Positions 1 through 6,370 of a DNA stretch of 6,588 nt are shown here, in pieces. The stretch comes from a bacterium. Lineage in GTDB: Bacteria; UBP13; UBA5359. The DNA lies in contig JAQVUQ010000160.1 in the NCBI GenBank assembly GCA_028699365.1, positions 1-6,588 on the forward strand. Reading direction: 5' to 3'. Within the stretch, counting starts at the first letter, position 1. Every line of letters begins with the position of its first letter. The position numbers and the translations under genes are program-made. Under the pieces are notes generated by a model. That model made no database searches. It had not been told where the DNA came from and was given only the letters and a program-made list of their open reading frames with translations.

Positions 1-2207
1 GGCACAAAGGCTGCACACCGGGATTTGAGCGCATCAAGCGATTTCCAGTTATAGATTGTCCTGTCGGCTCTGTATTCGGCAGCAGTCAGCAGGCAGGCAG
101 GCGCATCCACAACACCGGCAGCCCTGTACACCAGAGCGTCCCCTTCCGCCAACTCTACCGGGAAGACAGTAATATCTTTGCCTACCTTACAGTTCAAGGG
201 TTGGCCGAAGAACTCCGTGAGAACGCACCCGGAAAGACCCGTGTATTCACTCTCCAGAGTTATGTCGGCGGCCGGCACTTCCCTGCCGTCGAACGGATTC
301 CCCAGAGTCAGTATGGTATCGCCCCCCTTGCCGAACCGCGACAGCCACAGATCTTCAGGGCCTTTCATGGCGCAAACCGGTTCCCATCCTGCACGCGTGG
401 CCGCATCTATGGCAGGAAGATGTCTCATAGTCTTCTCATACCCCAGACAGGAATCGGGTTCGGGATAGATACCCAGCTTTAAGCAGAGCAGCAGAAACTG
501 GCTGTGCAGAACCCTGAGCGCATCCCTGATTTCCAGCGGCGACATATCGTTCCAGTTCAGGCTGTTGCCGATGGGATCACGCCACATTCCGCTGAGCTGG
601 CTCTTGGAGCGACGGCCGCGCATAATACGGTCATGCTCGAACCCTTTGATATCGTTTATCAGATGCACTACCAGCATCTCGCTGATGGTGGTATCGGCTC
701 TAAGTGAAATGAGATAACTCTGCCGGGGCGGGCCAAGATTTGAGGCCATACCGGCGGTTGCTCCATCAGAGAGCTTGAGGCCGTGCACATAATCGATGAT
801 CATGGCGTAACCGACGGAATCGTGAACGAAGGCCCCCTTCTCGTCAAAAGCGGGACGCGGGCACTCTCTGATCAACTGCGGCTGGCGGAACAGAGCATCG
901 ACACGGTTGCTGTCCCACGCAAATCCGCGAACAGGATAGGTCTTGAGCACCTCCACCATATCCTTCTTTATGGCCTCAGCGGGAAGTCCCGCACCGGGGA
1001 AGAGCCGCCTGCTGCCGCGACCGGGAAGCCCGCCCCAGTCTCCTACCGTAGGAAAGCCGTCACGGTTATCTTCCTTCTCATAGGCGTTATTGTCAGTCCA
1101 GTTATACTTCTCCACCAGAGGCTTGTCGCCGTGAGAAAGGATATAGTAGATAGACGCTATGCCTTTTGACTCACCCCGCTCGGTCAGATAGCGGTTCCTG
1201 GCGATATTGTATTCCCGCTCGCTGCCGCCCTTCCATCCGTCCGGGTCCACGCCAAAAACTCCTGCAGGCGCAGTATACGGCTTGTCGTCACCCTCCCAGT
1301 ATTCCGGCTTGTCCATGATGAAGAAGTTATACTTAGCCGGGCGGAAGAACCAGTCCCAGTCCGTAAAGCTTCGTCTGGCAAATTCCTGAGTGGAGTATTC
1401 TGGCTCCAGATAGCGGCTCTTTATCTCGTGGTTGACTACGCCGCCGTCATAGCCGCCTTTCAAGCGGCTGTCCGTACCCGGCCAGGCGCTCATTGAGAGA
1501 GGGAAAGCATCGTAGAAGACCTGAAGGGCGGAAAAATACCCGTAGGACGGATTGAAAGGCATGGCGGCAAAGGATACGCTCTCAGATTTGCCGGCCCACA
1601 CCACCATTCTTGTTCCCTGCCAGAAAATCCCCGTCTTGGGGTCGCACCCCTCCTCCAGCCAGGAGACTATCTGCTGCGGGTCCATCCCTATTGCCAATCC
1701 GCTCCCGGAATCCCAGGCGCATGTCATGGGAAAAGTGCTGGCAAAGGCTGTCCGCACAAACTTCGCCGTCATGTCCTTATGCAGGTCTCTCCCGTCCCAG
1801 AAGGACGGGGTCCTGGAATTAAGTCCGGCTTGCAGTTGGATATCAAGCCAGAGATCCTCGGCAGAGTTATTCTGTACATTCAGCGTCCAACGGACCATAT
1901 GGCCCGTTTTGACAGCCTGGCATTTATACCCTGTCTTGCCTGAGCTGTCCTTCCATTGGGAAGCATAACCGTTTTTTACTTTTGATAGAACGGCATTGGA
2001 AGGGATGATCTCCTTGAATTCCTTCTTCCCGTCACGCAGGACCAGTCTCATTTCAGGCAAGGGCTGGGAAACCCGAGTCAAGACGGCACCCTGCAGAGAA
2101 CATGCATCCGGAGCAAACTGCTCGGCCGCACCCAACTGTGCCGGCAAAAGCAACAGAGCAATCAGAGCTAACGTGAACAGTAATCTGGCTGGAATATACA
2201 GTTTCAA
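1..2207 (-). CDS. Large secreted glycosidase-like protein, C-terminus beyond window
   Basis: An uninterrupted reading frame of 735 codons runs from a TTG start at 2207 off the left edge, so the C-terminus is missing. Residues 1-28 form a clear Sec signal peptide: MKLYIPAR, then a hydrophobic core LLFTLALIALLLLPA, then QLGAA before EQF. The mature part is rich in Trp, Tyr, Asp and Gly, as in carbohydrate-active enzymes. It has a beta-rich looking first ~250 residues, a DWDWFF stretch near residue 280, and segments that look like TIM-barrel strands ending in acidic residues, such as VRGFAWDSNR (Asp432) and AMIIDYVHG (Asp472). I cannot assign a glycoside hydrolase family or name catalytic residues; a non-catalytic role is possible. 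It is the third gene of an operon, 19 nt after the LamG gene. The TTG start is chosen because the only nearby ATG (2218) is in another frame and stops after four codons. The signal peptide begins exactly at this TTG, and AAGAGGA (2224-2218) or GGTGG (2216-2212) can serve as ribosome binding site. Confidence 0.75.
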   Translation of the reverse strand, partial: MKLYIPARLLFTLALIALLLLPAQLGAAEQFAPDACSLQGAVLTRVSQPLPEMRLVLRDGKKEFKEIIPSNAVLSKVKNGYASQWKDSSGKTGYKCQAVKTGHMVRWTLNVQNNSAEDLWLDIQLQAGLNSRTPSFWDGRDLHKDMTAKFVRTAFASTFPMTCAWDSGSGLAIGMDPQQIVSWLEEGCDPKTGIFWQGTRMVVWAGKSESVSFAAMPFNPSYGYFSALQVFYDAFPLSMSAWPGTDSRLKGGYDGGVVNHEIKSRYLEPEYSTQEFARRSFTDWDWFFRPAKYNFFIMDKPEYWEGDDKPYTAPAGVFGVDPDGWKGGSEREYNIARNRYLTERGESKGIASIYYILSHGDKPLVEKYNWTDNNAYEKEDNRDGFPTVGDWGGLPGRGSRRLFPGAGLPAEAIKKDMVEVLKTYPVRGFAWDSNRVDALFRQPQLIRECPRPAFDEKGAFVHDSVGYAMIIDYVHGLKLSDGATAGMASNLGPPRQSYLISLRADTTISEMLVVHLINDIKGFEHDRIMRGRRSKSQLSGMWRDPIGNSLNWNDMSPLEIRDALRVLHSQFLLLCLKLGIYPEPDSCLGYEKTMRHLPAIDAATRAGWEPVCAMKGPEDLWLSRFGKGGDTILTLGNPFDGREVPAADITLESEYTGLSGCVLTEFFGQPLNCKVGKDITVFPVELAEGDALVYRAAGVVDAPACLLTAAEYRADRTIYNWKSLDALKSRCAAFV

Positions 2208-2226
2208 CAGGCCACCATCCTCTTAA

Positions 2227-3024
2227 TTATTTCTGCGGAACAAAATCCTTATCATAGACAGCTCTGCGATATATCTTTATATTATCGAGAAGGCCATGAA
2301 GATAAGCGGTATATGATTGACTGGCACCGAACATCATGGGAGAGGTAAACGATTTAACGGGACCGCTTATCCCCTTGCTCGCAACCTTCTTACCGTCAAG
2401 GTAGATGGACAACGTGTCCTTGCTCCAGACCATTGCCAGGTGATACCATTTATGCGGCTCCATCTCCACAGGCTTGCTTACCAGACTGGCTTTGGTACCA
2501 TCAGACTGCAGGCAGGCCGCCTGAAGTATCTTATCACCCACCGATGAGACGTATATCAACAATTGCATGCCGCCGGGAAAGAGCTTCTTTGCCTCTTCAT
2601 TACTGTCCCGGTCTTTTCTCGTAAACGACCATACGTCAAATATGTAATAGACATAGGCACCGCTGGCCAGTTTGTTCACCTGACTAAACCCGGGCTTCAC
2701 CCAGACCTCAACGGTCCCCTCCTCAGGATTGAGAGCCGAGATATCGTTGTACACCAGAGGCGAAGCAATCGACGGAACCGCATCCACCACTGAACCGAAA
2801 GTTTGGAAATCGCCCTTGGCCACCAGTACGGCCTTGTCAGTAATGCCCTCCCCATCTTTGGTAAAGCATATATTCTTTATACCCGGCGATAAAAAAGCAA
2901 GCGGATTGTTATCCGGGCCTACACCCTTTGCAAACCCGCTAACGAAGTCAGGCTTCTCTGCGCCGATTGCCGTCACAGGCATGCAGAGTAAGAGTGCCGT
3001 CAAAATCAGAGCTTTTACGGACAT
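2227..3024 (-). CDS. Secreted LamG-like (concanavalin A-like jelly-roll) protein
   Basis: This 265-residue protein has a signal peptide (residues 1-22, MSVKALILTALLLCMPVTAIGA before EKP) and one C-terminal jelly-roll domain of the laminin-G/concanavalin A-like superfamily. Landmarks in order are GTVEVWVKPGF (about 103-113), HKWYHLAMVWS (191-201), LSIYLDGKKVA (205-215) and LLDNIKIYRRAV (245-256). The W-Y-H-(h)-A-x-V-W, Y-L-D-G-K and G-x-(h)-D-N-(h)-x-(h)-Y-x-R-A-(h) patterns are typical of LamG modules in bacterial surface proteins. Such modules usually bind glycans or serve as accessory domains; no catalytic acidic motif of the glucanase type is evident. It lies 46 nt after the pseudopilin gene and 19 nt before the large secreted protein, so the three are probably co-transcribed. 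The frame extends to an ATG at 3039, but that ATG overlaps the ribosome binding site; the ATG at 3024 follows GGAGGT by 7 nt and starts the signal peptide directly. Its ligand is unknown. Confidence 0.85.
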   Translation of the reverse strand: MSVKALILTALLLCMPVTAIGAEKPDFVSGFAKGVGPDNNPLAFLSPGIKNICFTKDGEGITDKAVLVAKGDFQTFGSVVDAVPSIASPLVYNDISALNPEEGTVEVWVKPGFSQVNKLASGAYVYYIFDVWSFTRKDRDSNEEAKKLFPGGMQLLIYVSSVGDKILQAACLQSDGTKASLVSKPVEMEPHKWYHLAMVWSKDTLSIYLDGKKVASKGISGPVKSFTSPMMFGASQSYTAYLHGLLDNIKIYRRAVYDKDFVPQK

Positions 3025-3031
3025 AGTTTTT

Positions 3032-3037
3032 ACCTCC
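3032..3037 (-). promoter_or_regulatory. Ribosome binding site of the LamG gene
   Basis: GGAGGT on the minus strand lies 7 nt before the ATG at 3024. It overlaps the alternative upstream ATG at 3039 of the same frame, which decides the start in favour of 3024. Confidence 0.8.
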
Positions 3038-3070
3038 ATAAGTTAGAGTATCTATCAATCGCTAAACCCT

Positions 3071-3787
3071 CTACTTGCGGTCGAAATACTCTCCCGTGCC
3101 GCCGCCTGTGCCGCCGTTCTGCAGCTTCTGGCACGCCTGTCCGGTCCAGGCAACATGGCCGTCCACCCATAGTATATTGGCACCGTTGGAATGACGGTCG
3201 TGAATACGGTTTGTGTAAGTAAAGGTGCCGTCCTGAATAGAATACGAGCCCATATTGCTGGACGTATCTATGGAATCAGCCAGCAGAACAGTGCCGGAGG
3301 GGTCCTTGATATCCACCAGGCTGGCCGGCGGTGCCGTCAGCGACCGTGGCGACGTTGCCTGGTAACTAGTGCCGATATTATAGATATTGTAGCCGTAGTG
3401 TATGTATAGATACCTGGATGCCGTATTGGGAGTCTGCGTGACATCATAGGTGGACATGCTCTTGGATCCTATAGCCGATGGGCAGATAAAGAGGGCCGGG
3501 TTGCTGACATAACCGGTTGATTTCAGCCCATAGGCCCAATTCCAGACGTAGCGGCTGGGCCCGCCGTAATAAGAGAATTCCACCGGGATAAACACTTCGT
3601 CCCAGTCCTGTAAATACATCTGAAAGGCTAATCCCAACTGCTTCAGGTTGCTGGTGCAGCTTGCCTGACGGCCCTTCTCTCTGGCTTTCTCAAACACGGG
3701 GAAGAGGATAGCTGCCAATATAGCGATAATTGCAATAACGACTAGTAGCTCGATAAGTGTAAAACCCTTTTTCCTCTTACTTGTCAT
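3071..3787 (-). CDS. DUF1559 (H-X9-DG) type II secretion-like pseudopilin
   Basis: This 238-residue prepilin-like protein begins [14 protein letters not shown]. It has a basic leader, the prepilin-peptidase site after Gly8, and Phe9 and Glu13 (position 5 of the mature pilin), followed by a ~20-residue hydrophobic helix ([19 protein letters not shown]). The next segment ([20 protein letters not shown]...) is characteristic of the DUF1559 family. Near the C-terminus His199-X9-Asp209-Gly210 gives the family's H-X9-DG motif, followed by HVAW. The tail is Gly-rich ([15 protein letters not shown]). Family members are anchored through the N-terminal helix and are thought to be pseudopilins or surface proteins; their precise role is not established. 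The sequence style is closest to armatimonadotal members. It is the first gene of the apparent operon, with a strong AGGAGGT site 8 nt before the ATG and a leader of about 90 nt downstream of a LacI-type operator. An ATG at 3792 reads only ATG-TTA-TGA and is not the start. Confidence 0.92.
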   Translation of the reverse strand: MTSKRKKGFTLIELLVVIAIIAILAAILFPVFEKAREKGRQASCTSNLKQLGLAFQMYLQDWDEVFIPVEFSYYGGPSRYVWNWAYGLKSTGYVSNPALFICPSAIGSKSMSTYDVTQTPNTASRYLYIHYGYNIYNIGTSYQATSPRSLTAPPASLVDIKDPSGTVLLADSIDTSSNMGSYSIQDGTFTYTNRIHDRHSNGANILWVDGHVAWTGQACQKLQNGGTGGGTGEYFDRK

Positions 3788-3795
3788 AACATGTT

Positions 3796-3802
3796 ACCTC
3801 CT
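3796..3802 (-). promoter_or_regulatory. Ribosome binding site of the pseudopilin gene
   Basis: AGGAGGT on the minus strand, near-perfect Shine-Dalgarno, 8 nt before the ATG at 3787. It is the strongest site in the window and suggests high translation of the pseudopilin. Confidence 0.85.
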
Positions 3803-3857
3803 ATGAATTTAACTTGCACTCCTCCGGTAAAGCTCAGTATCAGTCATAATTTCAAAT

Positions 3858-3873
3858 AATTACTCGAGCAATT
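3858..3873 (-). promoter_or_regulatory. LacI-type operator in front of the pseudopilin operon
   Basis: The plus-strand sequence AATTACTCGAGCAATT is a 16-bp palindrome with one mismatched pair and a central CpG, the layout usual for operators of LacI-family proteins. It lies just downstream of the -10 box (3891-3886), around +6 to +21 of the predicted transcript, a position where a bound repressor would block initiation or clearance. An identical 16-bp site sits at 5029-5044 in front of lacI-A. Sequence similarity between the two promoter regions ends almost exactly at the outer edge of this palindrome. Binding by the neighbouring LacI proteins is inference. Confidence 0.72.
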
Positions 3874-3885
3874 GCTTGTATAAAC

Positions 3886-3914
3886 AGTATAATACGGATT
3901 TATCGTAAATGCAA
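3886..3914 (-). promoter_or_regulatory. Sigma70-type promoter of the pseudopilin-LamG-glycosidase operon
   Basis: Minus strand: -35 TTGCAT (3914-3909), 17-nt spacer, -10 TATACT (3891-3886). The predicted start is near 3879. The promoter begins 9 bases after the stop codon of lacI-A and has the same structure as the lacI-A promoter at 5085-5057. Confidence 0.68.
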
Positions 3915-3922
3915 GAGAATCT

Positions 3923-4996
3923 TCAGCCGCTGCTTGCTCTGAAGATAATGTCGCAGGGTACGGTAGTCACGCCTGCAGGACGATATTCCGGATCACGCAT
4001 CATCTCTACCAGCATTTCCACGGCCTTCCGGGCCATGGCGCTTACAGGCTGTTCCGCCGTGGTAAGCGGGGGCCGGGTAAATTCAGCGATATTTATACCG
4101 TCAAAGCCTGTGATTGCCACATCCTCAGGAACCCTTATTCCTCTGGAGCTGAAGGCGCTCAGCCCTCCGCAAGCCATAAGATCGTTGGTGTAGAAGACAG
4201 CTTCCGGGACTTGCTCTGCCAGAAGGTTGTTGGTGGCCACAAATCCCGACATTATCTCGTTAACCGTGATACCCTGATCATCCGGGCTGAAACGAATCCA
4301 TTGCAGGGAAGCACCCTGCACTTCACCTACAGCCGTCTGTATGCCGCGAAATCTCTCGGAGATGTTGAAGATATCACTGGGTTGCTTTGATATGGCAGTC
4401 AGTCTTCTCCTGCCTTGAGACAGGATATGCTTTGCCAACTGATAGCCTGCGTTGAAATAATCAGGTCCGATGACGGGAAATGCTCTGCCGAAGTAGGAAG
4501 ACACCAGTACAACCGGCCTGCCTGCGGACAGCAACCGTTGTTCCGCAATTACGCTCGTCTGTCTGTCAAAGAAGAGCTGATGGACAATGAAGCCGTCTAC
4601 TCGCTGGCACTCAAGAAGATCAAAGACCTTCTCAAATCTCTTCATCCACCCGCTTTCGTCATCGTACGAAACCATTTGCAGGGAGTAATCATAGCCGTGC
4701 ATCTCCAAATGCCTGCAGATTTCGTTAGTGCGCCGCGTCGTAACCTGGCTGTCGCTGTAAGCGGTAATTATACCGATGGTTCCACTGCGCCCTTCGCGCA
4801 GCGCCGTAGCCATTTTATCCTGCTTATATCCCATATCGGACGCGACTTGCCTTATCTTCTGCCGTAAGTCCGGGCGCATGGTCACGTTGCCGTGGCCGTC
4901 AGGACGCTCGTTCAGAGCATAAGATACCACCGTCCTGGAAACACCCAGTTTCCGGGCTATGTCTTTCTGAGTAACTTTTCTTCTCTGCTGTTGCAT
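3923..4996 (-). CDS. LacI-family transcriptional regulator A
   Basis: This 357-residue protein has the standard LacI/GalR layout. The N-terminal helix-turn-helix (about residues 8-29) contains DIARKLGVSRTVVSYALN. A linker with an extended loop (RPDGHGNVTMRPD) and the hinge helix follow (MATALREG, about 62-69), then a periplasmic-binding-protein-like effector domain from GTIGIITAYSD to the end. Effector-domain landmarks are VDGFIVHQLFF, RPVVLVSSYF, YFNAGYQLAKHIL, FYTNDLMACGGLSA and VPEDVAITGFDGI...PPLTTAEQP. Such proteins are cytoplasmic dimers that repress or activate sugar-use genes in response to a small ligand; the ligand is not deducible here. It has its own promoter and operator (5085-5029) and is followed after 9 bases by the promoter of the pseudopilin operon. 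The ATG at 4996 has only a weak GAG-containing site before it, suggesting low expression. It is a tandem paralogue of LacI-B: residues 7-144 differ at one position (V/I), the rest at about 52 of 213. Confidence 0.95.
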   Translation of the reverse strand: MQQQRRKVTQKDIARKLGVSRTVVSYALNERPDGHGNVTMRPDLRQKIRQVASDMGYKQDKMATALREGRSGTIGIITAYSDSQVTTRRTNEICRHLEMHGYDYSLQMVSYDDESGWMKRFEKVFDLLECQRVDGFIVHQLFFDRQTSVIAEQRLLSAGRPVVLVSSYFGRAFPVIGPDYFNAGYQLAKHILSQGRRRLTAISKQPSDIFNISERFRGIQTAVGEVQGASLQWIRFSPDDQGITVNEIMSGFVATNNLLAEQVPEAVFYTNDLMACGGLSAFSSRGIRVPEDVAITGFDGINIAEFTRPPLTTAEQPVSAMARKAVEMLVEMMRDPEYRPAGVTTVPCDIIFRASSG

Positions 4997-5028
4997 ACTT
5001 AACTCTGTTTATATAGATGCTTATCATT

Positions 5029-5044
5029 AATTACTCGAGCAATT
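5029..5044 (-). promoter_or_regulatory. LacI-type operator in front of lacI-A
   Basis: The same 16-bp imperfect palindrome AATTACTCGAGCAATT with central CpG as at 3858-3873. It is placed identically, just downstream of the -10 box of the lacI-A promoter. It implies that lacI-A is controlled by itself and/or by LacI-B, which carries the same DNA-binding domain. Confidence 0.72.
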
Positions 5045-5056
5045 GATTGTATGATC

Positions 5057-5085
5057 AGTATAATACGAATTCATAAGAAACACAA
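5057..5085 (-). promoter_or_regulatory. Sigma70-type promoter of lacI-A
   Basis: Minus strand: -35 TTGTGT (5085-5080), 17-nt spacer, -10 TATACT (5062-5057). The predicted start near 5050 gives a leader of about 55 nt to the ATG at 4996. It begins 7 bases after the stop codon of lacI-B and is a diverged copy of the promoter at 3914-3886. Confidence 0.65.
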
Positions 5086-5092
5086 GGGAGTT

Positions 5093-6172
5093 TTAACCGC
5101 TGCTGGCTCTGAAGATAATGTTGCAGGGTACAGACGTGATACCGACAGGACGATACTCGAAATCACCTATCATCTCCACCAGCGTTTCTACAGTTTTCTG
5201 AGCAATTGCACCTACAGGTTGCTCTGCCGTAGTAAGCGGGGGCTGTGTAAAGCCGGAAAAATTTATGCCGTCAAAGCCCGTGATTGCCACATCCTCAGGA
5301 ATCCTTATTCCCCGGGCTGTCAATGCGCTCAATCCTCCGCAAGCCATGAGATCGTTAGTGTAGAAAATAGCTTCCGGGACTTGTGCCGAGAGAAGCTCAT
5401 CGGTTGCCAGGAAGCCTGCCCTCAGCTCATTAGTAATGACACTGGGATCGTCGGAGCTGAATCGAATCCAGTGCAGGGATGCGCCCGGCACTTCATCTAC
5501 AGCCGTCTGTATGCCGCGGAATCTCTCGGCGATGCTGAAAATATTGTCGGGCTGCTTCGATATGGCGGCCAGCTTTCGTCTATCCTGCGACAGGATATGC
5601 TTTGCAAGCTGATAGCCCGCATTGAAATAGTCGGGACCTATAATGGGAAACATCCGGCTGAAGTAGGAAGATACCAATACAACCGGCCTGCCTGCAGACA
5701 ACAACCGCTGTTCCGCAGTTACGCTCGCCTCTCCATCAAAGAAGAGCTGATGGACAATGAAGCCGTCTACTCGCTGGCACTCAAGAAGATCAAAGACCTT
5801 CTCGAATCTCTTCATCCACCCGCTTTCGTCATCGTACGAAACCATTTGCAGGGAGTAATCATAGCCGTGCATCTCCAAATGCCTGCAGATTTCGTTAGTA
5901 CGCCGCGTCGTAATCTGGCTGTCGCTGTAGGCGGTAATTATACCGATGGTCCCGCTGCGCCCTTCGCGCAGCGCCGTAGCCATCTTATCCTGCTTATATC
6001 CCATATCGGACGCGACTTGCCTTATCTTCTGCCGCAAATCCGGGCGCATGGTCACGTTGCCGTGACCGTCAGGACGCTCGTTCAGAGCATAAGATACCAC
6101 CGTCCTGGAAACACCCAGTTTCCGGGCTATGTCTTTCTGAGTAACTTTCTTCTTCAACTGCTTTGTGCTCAA
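5093..6172 (-). CDS. LacI-family transcriptional regulator B (tandem paralogue of A)
   Basis: This LacI/GalR-type regulator of 359 residues has the same domain order as LacI-A. The helix-turn-helix (DIARKLGVSRTVVSYALN) lies about 8-15 residues in from the start. A hinge (MATALREG) and an effector domain follow, ending VPEDVAITGFDGI...PPLTTAEQP...IIFRASSG. The DNA-reading head, hinge and first part of the effector domain are identical to LacI-A except one V/I change. From FFD|GEASV onward identity falls to about 76%, with changes grouped in the part that forms most of the ligand cleft, so the two may respond to different ligands. The frame is open to a TTG at 6190, but no ribosome binding site precedes it. 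The TTG at 6172 has AGGA (6184-6181) 8 nt upstream and gives an N-terminus similar in length to LacI-A, so it is preferred with moderate confidence. Its own promoter (6257-6229) lacks the CTCGAG operator found before lacI-A and the pseudopilin gene. Confidence 0.93.
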   Translation of the reverse strand: MSTKQLKKKVTQKDIARKLGVSRTVVSYALNERPDGHGNVTMRPDLRQKIRQVASDMGYKQDKMATALREGRSGTIGIITAYSDSQITTRRTNEICRHLEMHGYDYSLQMVSYDDESGWMKRFEKVFDLLECQRVDGFIVHQLFFDGEASVTAEQRLLSAGRPVVLVSSYFSRMFPIIGPDYFNAGYQLAKHILSQDRRKLAAISKQPDNIFSIAERFRGIQTAVDEVPGASLHWIRFSSDDPSVITNELRAGFLATDELLSAQVPEAIFYTNDLMACGGLSALTARGIRIPEDVAITGFDGINFSGFTQPPLTTAEQPVGAIAQKTVETLVEMIGDFEYRPVGITSVPCNIIFRASSG

Positions 6173-6228
6173 AGGTCTTATCCTGTGCAATAAGGATTAG
6201 CATTAACCAAACTGTCTATATAAAGCTG

Positions 6229-6257
6229 ATTATAGAACCGAAGCAGTGCCATTGCAA
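6229..6257 (-). promoter_or_regulatory. Sigma70-type promoter of lacI-B
   Basis: Minus strand: -35 TTGCAA (6257-6252), exactly 17 nt, then a perfect -10 TATAAT (6234-6229). The predicted start near 6222 leaves a leader of about 50 nt to the TTG at 6172. This is the best consensus promoter in the window and differs from the two operator-linked promoters. Confidence 0.7.
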
Positions 6258-6267
6258 CAGGCAATGG
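6249..6267 (-). promoter_or_regulatory. Perfect inverted repeat overlapping the lacI-B -35 box
   Basis: CCATTGC-N5-GCAATGG (7-bp arms, 5-nt spacer AACAG on the plus strand) covers the -35 hexamer. The position suits a repressor or activator site. It is unlike the CTCGAG operators and is not followed by a T-run, so it is not an obvious terminator. The binding protein is unknown. Confidence 0.45.
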
Positions 6268-6318
6268 ATACCTACAATATATTACCCGCCCCTTCTGAAC
6301 CGGAGTTGATATTAATTA

Positions 6319-6339
6319 GGTTACTTAGGGACAGTCACC
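6319..6339 (-). repeat. REP-like hairpin element
   Basis: On the minus strand GGTGACT-GTCCCTA-AGTAACC forms a 7-bp stem with one mismatch and a 7-nt loop. Its core AGGTGACTGTCCCT resembles from memory the short palindromes that accompany REP-associated (Y1, IS200-like) transposases in many bacteria. No second copy occurs in the window, so identity as a dispersed repeat is a guess. A run of seven C residues (6353-6359) lies close by. Confidence 0.35.
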
Positions 6340-6370
6340 TGTTTCTGTAGCACCCCCCCATTTGCCATTC

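Larger units (their letters stand above)
3857..4978 (-). repeat. Tandem duplication, copy 1 (operator-promoter + lacI-A)
   Basis: This segment matches 5028-6148 at an offset of 1170-1171 bp. It covers the operator and promoter of the downstream gene plus almost all of lacI-A. Similarity starts at the outer edge of the operator and stops in the first codons of the lacI gene. By hand comparison, 4566-4978 differs from copy 2 at about 10 of 413 bases (all transitions). The remainder of the coding part is roughly 75-88% identical in the blocks I compared. There are no net indels in the coding part. Confidence 0.9.
5028..6148 (-). repeat. Tandem duplication, copy 2 (operator-promoter + lacI-B)
   Basis: Second unit of the ~1.17-kb direct repeat. 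Its operator-promoter part serves lacI-A, and its gene is lacI-B. The near-identical block corresponds to 5736-6148. Confidence 0.9.

Noticed and set aside
178-1968. Several plus-strand frames of 60-138 codons opposite the large secreted protein
   Set aside because: They are shadows of one continuous 735-codon minus-strand frame and lack domains or ribosome binding sites.
2207-2218. ATG start at 2218 for the large secreted protein
   Set aside because: It reads ATG-GTG-GCC-TGT-TGA and stops; the signal peptide frame starts at the TTG at 2207.
3025-3039. Upstream ATG for the LamG protein
   Set aside because: It overlaps the GGAGGT ribosome binding site that serves the ATG at 3024, and would put a charged EVKT extension before the signal peptide.
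3788-3823. Possible leader peptide (GTG CAA GTT AAA TTC...) ending just before the pseudopilin start, with GGAGGA next to the GTG
   Set aside because: The GGAGGA abuts the GTG with no usable spacing and the peptide has no attenuator-like features.
3921-3944. CTTCAG...CTGAAG inverted repeat at the lacI-A stop codon as a terminator
   Set aside because: Only a 6-bp stem with a 12-nt loop and no T-run; the pairing is lost in the lacI-B copy.
5051-6193. Long plus-strand open frame (380 codons) opposite lacI-B, with a similar piece at 4415-4867 opposite lacI-A
   Set aside because: It is antisense to clear LacI genes, has no recognisable domain, and its similarity to the other copy simply mirrors the duplicated genes.
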